A stretch of 64,000 bases of DNA. Source: Symsagittifera roscoffensis. Taxonomy: Eukaryota; Xenacoelomorpha; Acoela; Convolutidae. The position numbers and the translations under genes are program-made. Below the pieces are notes generated by a model. That model was given only the letters and a program-made list of their open reading frames with translations, made no database searches and had not been told where the DNA came from. Positions 57,815 to 64,000 of this stretch are shown piece after piece. Position 1 is the first letter of the stretch, and the number at the start of each line of letters is the position of its first letter. The stretch spans positions 1-64,000 of the forward strand of contig NW_026970963.1 in NCBI RefSeq assembly GCF_963678635.1, in the 5' to 3' direction.

Positions 57815-60530
57815 CTACCTGTTATCAACTCGGACTGACTTGCTACCCCCTCTTGTGAGTAGTGCCCTCAAGGCTCTAGAAGTCGTTTGTGGGCTTATAC
57901 CACTCAAGTAATCTGCGTACACATCAATGTGCATTATTGTCTGGTCGCTGGGTTCGCCCAATATTCTCGTTACCTCATGGCCGCCCACGGTGATTATTGA
58001 CATTATTCTGGCTCCAATCTTCGTTATGCCGAATGGCTTTCCCGTCACCATTTTTAGAGTGTTGCAGTTTCCACTTTTTGTCGACCCCGCTACAGCTTCT
58101 GGTGTTGACTTCGAGCAACCTAATGCCTCATTCAATTTCTGTCTTTCGATCTCTTGCTTTAGCCGTTGTTCTTTTTCTTTCGCCGCCAGGTCCTGTTTCA
58201 CTTTATTGATAGCTTCTGCCGCCGCTTTCTCATAATTCATCTCTAGGGCGTTCCTGGCCGTGGCTTCTATTGCAATATTGACTTGCGTTACAGCTTTCAC
58301 TGTTTTCGTTGGCAGCTCCGCACTTGGTGTTTTTAAGTTTTTCGCTACAAATTCAGACTGTCTATTTCTCTGGTTCTGCACCGCTGCTAACGCCAACTTC
58401 TGTTTGGGGTGACTCAGGTTCTTGACTGCCTCCCAGAACAACGGACAGTCCGTCCTGAAGTGCCCCTCTTGGTTGCAGAAGAAGCATCTTGCACCTATTT
58501 CGATGATCAAGCCACTATAGAACTCGTGTTCCTCCATCTGGCTCATATCTTCTTCATCGGGTGCATATCCCAAACTCATCATGCCCTGCTTGTATGTTGT
58601 GCAGTCCGCCACGTGATGATCAGCTGAACCGCAGTTTGCGCATGATCTACGTTTGTCCATGTCATCTCTGGGCTTGTACCATGACGACATTTGTGGTTGA
58701 TTCCCCCCTTGCGTATTCCTGCTATCTGAATAGGAGTATTTCTTGGGTTTCATTAGCATGTACTCTCTTCACTTCTGTCTCATTTCTTCTGGAGTCGGTG
58801 CACTATCTTCCGACAATGTATAGTATGCTGCTAACATTGTTCTCAAGTCGTCACTTTTTACCCCATCAATGAACTTCGAGGCGATGCTAAAATTTCTTCT
58901 GTTTGTCGACTCTTCAGGGTCAATCCTTCGCCTCAAGCTCTCAAGATCATCCAGGAACCAATCAATTGATTCATCGTCCCTTTGCCTTCTCTTTTCAAAT
59001 CGCATCATCGCTTGGTGACCCTTCATGCCCGACCCAAATCGATTCAACAATAACTCGAAGATTTTATCCGCGGTGTCGTGTTCTTCTTCTTTCTTTGCAA
59101 CCACGCATTTCAACGCCCTGCCTCTAAGTTGCTGAGTATCGCTGTGCAGGCTTTTCTCTCATTATTCAAGTTGTCTTGTTCTAAATGTAATCTCATAACT
59201 TCTACCCAAGTGTCAATACATCCATCCGAATCATCTTTGAATTCTTTTGGCTTTTTGAAAGTTTTTCTGGAATTTCCTCCTCCTCTATCGCTCGAGTCAG
59301 TGTTCCTCGTGGCGAAGGCTTCTAGTGTCCTGTTCATCATCTCCCAGGTGCTTGCCCACGTCATAGCATCCGGTCCCACGTTATTGTGAGTCGTGGAATC
59401 TCCTGGACTACTGGTCGTATTCGCTTTTCCACTCTTCATAATTGTTTTGGCCCATCCGGTGCTGTGCTCGCTGCATCCCGGGGTAATAATAACGTTGTTG
59501 ATTGTCGTTTGTTCCGTTGCGGCTCCATGAAGTCAACTCTGTTGCCTTGCGTCCGTTCCGCTGATGGCCTGTCATGTGACGTAGAGTTTCTCAAGATTGC
59601 GTCTAGTTTTGCTTGTATCGCGCATGAACTCTCAGCCTGATCCCTACTCGATGTGTCCATTCTCGTTTCCAGACACCCCAAGTGGCTGTTGACAGCATCA
59701 TATCGTTGTTTCATCTCTTGTTAGTCCTTTTTGATGTTCTTTTCTCGTTCCCCGTTAGTGGCATCTAACTTGTCTGACATCTGGTGAAGTTTTTCCTCTG
59801 TTGCCTTGGCCAGGTTGAAATAGTTAACCACGTACTCGTGTTTGTTGTATCTTAATTCTTTCTTTATTACATCTCTATCCTCCTCGCTGTGCTTCAGTTT
59901 CCTGTCGATCTGATCTAGCTTTGCCATCAAATCGCCCAGTTCAATAGAAGTTGTTTCATGGTCAGCTGTTGCCCAGTTGTTGGCTGCTGCTCCCGGTCTG
60001 ACCTGGTCTTCGTTTTGGTCGGTGTCTGTCGTTTTCATGAGAACTGTCCCAAATGTTTTGCCTCTTCCGGCTTTCGGTTCTTCCGCTGCTGCGTCTCTCG
60101 ACTTCATTCCGACCCTCATCGCCAATCTTTCAGTAAAAGACGCTCTTTTTGCATGAGACTCGTCCTTCATCGTTTCTTGCGTGTTGCCTGTTGTGTCTTC
60201 CACAGTGTCTATCGGCGAGAACTCCATGGGCTTAGGATTTGGTTCTTCCGCATTCGGCATCGGTGTTGACTCCGTCGTCTTCTTCTCCACCTCATCCACA
60301 CTCTGGTCTGGTGTTTCTAGGTCAATCTCGATGGCGGGTTCCGGTTGTTTCTCTTCCGTGCCTTCTTTTGTTTTGTTCTCTGTATTACTCCTCGTGTTGA
60401 CCATGCTAACTGAAAAGTTCTTTTTTGTTATCTTTGGGCCCATTGATGTGGTTTTACGTAGCGACGAGTTATATTTTATCTTTGATTCAGTGGATCTTTT
60501 TTCAGCCACCGGTACCCTGCTCCGTCTCAT
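57815..60530 (-). pseudogene. Copy 2 gag
   Basis: N-terminus MRRSRVPVAEKRSTESK at 60530, acidic part, coiled coil (about 59720-59950), capsid-like domain (about 58770-59300), then two CCHC knuckles, CANCGSADHHVADC (about 58600-58640) and CFFCNQEGHFRTDC (about 58440-58490), both with full C-x2-C-x4-H-x4-C spacing, and the conserved GKPFGITKIGARIMSI near 58010. A single gag start is present, in contrast to copy 1. Fossil with a few breaks. Confidence 0.5.
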
Positions 60531-60819
60531 TATTTTTATTTACAATTTTTCCTATTTACAGTATTACTTTATACACAATTCTATTCTAAGAAAAAAATTT
60601 CTTGCAAAAAAATTAGTAAAATGGAATTTACAACGTAATAAAAACAACGTTTCCTGTTCCCTTTCAAGCCTTATCAAAAACTTTACTTATTCGTGATCAC
60701 AACCGTATCGGGTTTATCGCGATTTAACGTTCCGACTAGTCTTATTATTTTTAATTCCGCGATTATTTATTTCAATCTGTCCTAGTACTCTTACAGTACC
60801 GTCAGCCCACTTTTTTATA
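60531..60819 (-). other. AT-rich leader just ahead of copy 2 gag
   Basis: Matches the spacer found in each repeat of the copy 1 triplication (AATTTTTCCTATTTACA, GAAATTTTTT-like phrases). Noncoding. Confidence 0.5.
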
Positions 60820-61330
60820 CCGTTCTAAGACTTCCAGTTACTGTCCCTACTCTTCTTTGTACTGTCCCAACTTTTCTCTCTACTGTCCCAAGACTACTCG
60901 GTACTGTCCCAGTACTTCTTGTTAGTGTCCCAAGACCTCTGTCCCAAGACTACTCGGTACTGTCCCAGTACTTCTTGTTAGTGTCCCAAGACCTCTGTCC
61001 CAAGACCCCTGTTCCAAGACTAGTGTCCCAAAACTAGTGTCCCAAGACCCTTGTCCCAAGACTACCGTCCCAAGATTACTGTCCCAAGACTAGTGTCCCA
61101 AGACTACTGTCCCAAGACTACTGTCCCAAGACTGCTGTCCCAAGACTACTGTCCCAAGACTAGTGTCCCAAGACTACTGTCCCAAGACTACTCTCCCAAG
61201 ACTAGTGTCCCAAGACTATTGTCCCAAGACTACTGTCCCAAGACTACTGTCCCAAGACCGTACCGTCCCAAGACTGCACCGTCCAAGACCGTCGCACGAC
61301 TGCACTGTTCCAACACCGTATCTGGACAGT
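60820..61330 (-). repeat. Minisatellite of copy 2, mainly 14-bp units
   Basis: About thirty units of CCCAAGACTACTGT on the plus strand (core CTTGGGACAGT on minus), with a larger duplicated block at about 60890-60980. Corresponds to minisatellite 1 of copy 1. Frames through it are artefacts. Confidence 0.5.
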
Positions 61331-61739
61331 AGGATTTCTTCTTCTTCGTTGTAGGGACTTCTTGAACCATTGTACTTTGTACCACCACTTGAGCTCTAAT
61401 AAAACATTTCCCAAAAACCCTCTCTTAATGGCCAAAAGCTTCAATTACCGACCCCCTGTATCTATCTCCTTTTCGATGTTTCAAGCAATTTGAAACCAAA
61501 ACTTGTTCGCATGTATCTTGTGATCACCTGTTCGTTCCATCGCCTGTTCGTTCCATCCATTACCTTAAACGCCGGGTGCTAGATCTCTTGAGAGAAAACC
61601 GTAGACCTGTCTCCAGGCCTGCTTGTGCAAAAACGTTCCTCAAAACTGGGGGATTTCGCTTATCCAATTTTACACTTATCTCCCATGATGTAATGTGGAT
61701 TTTAACGATATCCGTTTGACCAACTTGAGAACTCGAGAA
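61331..61739 (-). other. Leader of copy 2 between minisatellite and 69-bp repeats
   Basis: Corresponds to 21300-22120 of copy 1 but shorter. Contains CAGGTGATCACAAGATACATG and a short duplication of CTGTTCGTTCCATC on plus (about 61529-61560). No gene. Confidence 0.5.
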
Positions 61740-62030
61740 CAGTCAAATCCTCCTGGACCACTTTCCCACTCGGCTGGTCACCTCTTCCAGTCAAATCTCC
61801 TGGTGGTTCGGCCAAATCCTCCTGGACCACTTTCCCACTCGGCCGGTCACCTCTTCCAGTCAAGTCTCCTAGTGGTTCGGCCAAATCCTCCTGGACCACT
61901 TTCCCACTCGGCTGGTCACCTCTTCCAGTCAAGTCTCCTAGTGGTTCAGCCCAACCCTTTGTGAACCACTTTCCCACTCGGCTGGTCACCTCTTCCAGTC
62001 AAGTCTCCTAGTTGTCCAGCTAAGTTGCAA
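61740..62030 (-). repeat. 69-bp tandem repeat in copy 2 leader, four to five units
   Basis: Plus-strand phrase CACTTTCCCACTCGGC(T/C)GGTCACC recurs at about 61760, 61829, 61898 and 61967. Inner units are very alike, so the array expanded recently compared with the three units of copy 1. Confidence 0.5.
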
Positions 62031-62491
62031 GCTATCTGAAAACCCTTAACAACGCCCCACACTCGGGCACTTTCTTGAGGTTGCTGGATTAAATTGTTAG
62101 ATTGACCCAAACGAGCGAACTTATAAAACAGTATGGGTATACTATTTAATTAATATAAAGGTTTGATCCAACTAATCTGGTGTTAAAGTCATTGTCTTTT
62201 TTGGTTGTATAGTTTTTGTTCCTTTTTCTTTTCTTTTTTTGGTTTTTTGTTCCGCTTTTTGTCTTTTTTTCTCGTGTTTTTGTCCCCCTAATTGCCCCCT
62301 TTACTCGGTTAGCTAAGCCTCGTTCGGAGAGCGTACCAGGAAGTTTTCTCGAGTTTTCTTAAAAAGCTATCAAGGTACAACCGGAAGGTTTGCACGTTCC
62401 CGCCGAACCGTACCACCGGTACTCTAGTATGGGCATGCAGCCCGGAGCTGTGCCAAGTGGGTTCGACTCCGCAGTCTTGATGTCGTAAAAA

Positions 62492-62506
62492 CACCCAGGA
62501 GCGCCA
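62492..62506 (-). promoter_or_regulatory. Primer binding site of copy 2 (tRNA-Asn)
   Basis: Minus-strand TGGCGCTCCTGGGTG, 11 bases after the 5' LTR. It matches the 3' end of tRNA-Asn over 15 bases with two differences. It equals the second site of copy 1 (20546-20560) and lacks the tRNA-like extension. Confidence 0.5.
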
Positions 62507-62517
62507 TAAAAACACTA

Positions 62518-63409
62518 TGTAACATTCATCTACTTCGGTCACATATGAGGCTTAAGAAAAATAGGCCCTATAACCATTGGCTCAAGAGTCAGGCACACTA
62601 TCTCTTGTGTTTTTCTACCTCAAAAACGGTCGGAGCCAATTCGGTTCACTTGCGACATGAGACTACAACCCGTTACAGCTTAAAGGCCACTACCAAAATA
62701 TCCCCCGACTCTAGAAATAAGAACGTCCCCATACTCAGGTCTCGAGATACCCAAAATACACGAACGCCGTTAAAAACAGGGTCGGAACAATCCATGAAGT
62801 TACTTTTTATTAGACAGTGGAACTTTGATCCATTTCAGATGGATCAACCTAAAACTCGCCTTATCTCAATATAAAAATCATAAAACACCCTCAAGAAGAC
62901 TAAATTGAGAAATCACATGTCGGCACACTCAAGAATTAGAGGTAACTAAATTGATTAGCAACTCGAAAATTAAATATGATAACTTGAGGAGTTCAATGCT
63001 AATCAGTTTTAATAAGGGAAAAAAGTTTTGACTCTAGAAATGAAGTTTTGGACTGAACCATTGGGACACCCCAGCTGTCTACCCTTCCACTGAAGATTCA
63101 CTCTGGTTCAACTCGAATAATTGTGTTCTTCTTTCGCAATCGTTTTTTTCCTATTTCAGGATAAGTCGGCTCTACTCGTGTCTTATTTTGAATCTGGAAA
63201 TTGCGAATAGCAATTTCCCGCTGCTTTTTTAAGTTCTTTCTCGCAATTGTAAATTCGGTTGTTCTGATTTCAATATTATGTTTTCAGTTGTCGCGAGAAA
63301 ACCGAGCATGACAGGTTCCATTCGAATTTTTGAAAAATTAAACTTCATTTCTGAACCACGTATTTCGTGTTCCTTAAGGTCAAACTTCCAGATATGACCG
63401 ACTGGCACA
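62518..63409 (-). mobile_element. 5' LTR of copy 2 (892 bp)
   Basis: Minus-strand start TGTGCCAGTCGG at 63409, end GAATGTTACA at 62518. The most complete LTR of the family here besides 42776-43676. A plus-strand (antisense) frame of about 109 codons crosses it and partly recurs in other LTR pieces; it has no recognisable domain and is not called. Confidence 0.5.
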
Positions 63410-64000
63410 CAGACTTTGATTGTTTCTCCAGGATTAACTTTTTCAAGCTCTTTCTACTTCTGTAGACTGTTCTGATTAGTCTCTCTTCAGGGATCAACGA
63501 CGAGTGACTTTGCCGCAAGATTCTGTTGTTCTTTTTCTTTCTTGTGGATAATAACTTTTTTACTGGAATAATGAGGATGTCCAATGTTCTCAATTTTTTG
63601 AGTATGTCTGTGGTGTTGGTTCGTTTTGTGTATACTATTGCTGCAATCCGACGCAGACCGTGGAGAATCGAAAGCAGTAGTTCTACTGAATGTAACATTC
63701 GCCCGGAAGATACATTTCGACGGAAAATAAAACTAGGTCCTAAGACGACTGGCCAACGTCTAAACAGAGCTTTACATGCTCTTAACCGTCTCTACCAGAG
63801 CCAGTTCTTTTGGTGGTCTTTCTAACATCGGGTCGACAAAAACGTTACTCAAAACACTCAAATTAACTTAATTACATGCAGAAATAGTGAGATCATGGCT
63901 GGGTCTCAGTATCCCCAGACCACGAGGTCACTCCTAAAAACAGGGCTATGACTACTTATTAAATTATTATTGTTTGTGTTCAGTAGATAAAAATCATCAT
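63410..64000. other. Unassigned flank of copy 2
   Basis: Sequence outside the 5' LTR. Weak frames on both strands (minus about 63698-63410, plus 63526-63825) show no domain I can name; a worn LINE C-terminus is possible for the minus-strand frame (TTDILKKLRTLDIL) but unproven. Confidence 0.5.

Larger units (their letters stand above)
48781..63409 (-). mobile_element. Giant Ty3/Gypsy LTR element, copy 2 (internally shortened)
   Basis: Same family as copy 1, opposite strand. Parts from 5' (right) to 3' (left): 892-bp LTR, tRNA-Asn primer site, 69-bp repeats, minisatellite, gag, protease, a remnant of RT-RNase H, then the later two thirds of the extra 3' block, 3' UTR and 3' LTR. Integrase, the coiled-coil protein and the first SGNH domain are not seen. 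It is broken, with about a dozen or more interruptions besides the missing parts. By eye its two LTRs differ at a few per cent of positions, so the insertion is moderately young. No clear target duplication is visible (CAGAC on the right). Confidence 0.5.

Noticed and set aside
62455-62475. tRNA-like B box (GGGTTCGACTCC), also at about 20587-20600 in inverse orientation
   Set aside because: No matching T-stem, acceptor or A box could be found around it; it lies in the leader of the Gypsy copies.
62545-62874. Antisense frame in the LTR, partly recurring at 48203-48499, 43617-43420 and 20441-20256
   Set aside because: No known domain; LTR copies are too similar for shared openness to mean selection.
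63345-63698. Minus-strand 117-codon frame at the right edge
   Set aside because: Its end lies inside the LTR and the rest shows only a vague LINE-like resemblance.

Overview
The window reads as nuclear DNA of an invertebrate animal: an AT-rich background, a HEPN/NB-ARC (STAND-type) gene, a CR1-like LINE, and two copies of a very large Ty3/Gypsy LTR element. No prokaryotic gene organisation, rRNA, CRISPR array or complete tRNA gene is visible. HEPN-NB-ARC proteins of this layout are familiar to me from invertebrates, perhaps crustaceans, but the taxon cannot be fixed from the sequence alone.

Layout. 1-2304 (minus): the only host gene seen, a HEPN - NB-ARC - helical-repeat protein that runs off the left edge and reads in at least three frames. 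2335-9343: AT-rich noncoding DNA with a T/G-rich simple repeat just upstream of that gene, several degenerate repeats and a pair of poly-C tracts. 9344-19433: a large array of diverged ~0.95-kb repeat units (A1-A7) interleaved with two other repeat blocks (B, C) in the order A-A-B-C. 19434-20283: a gag fragment of the Gypsy family on the minus strand. 20284-43676 (plus): copy 1 of the giant Gypsy element, about 23.4 kb with a cut-short 5' LTR and a whole 901-bp 3' LTR. 43688-44019: an inverted LTR fragment. About 44085-48060 (minus): a decayed CR1-like LINE. 48144-48780: an LTR fragment and a short displaced internal fragment. 48781-63409 (minus): copy 2, about 14.6 kb, with both LTRs but little of pol. 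63410-64000: unassigned.

The most interesting object is the Gypsy family itself. Beyond gag, protease, RT-RNase H and integrase it carries a further block of about 9 kb between integrase and the 3' LTR. The block encodes a coiled-coil protein, an SGNH/GDSL hydrolase domain, a second SGNH-like domain with altered block I, and several long proteins I do not recognise. Much of the block is present in the same order in copy 2. Both copies are fossils with many breaks. The primer site points to tRNA-Asn, and copy 1 holds a 35-bp stretch that looks like the reverse-transcribed 3' end of that tRNA, extending past the position where retroelements normally stop.

The elements explain most of the right two thirds: LTRs, 69-bp leader repeats, 14-21-bp minisatellites built on CTTGGGACAGT, a tandem triplication around the gag start, and rearranged LTR pieces at the copy 1/LINE/copy 2 junctions.

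[Format note: the original answer gave no feature confidences; the uniform 0.5 is a placeholder required by the schema, not an estimate.]
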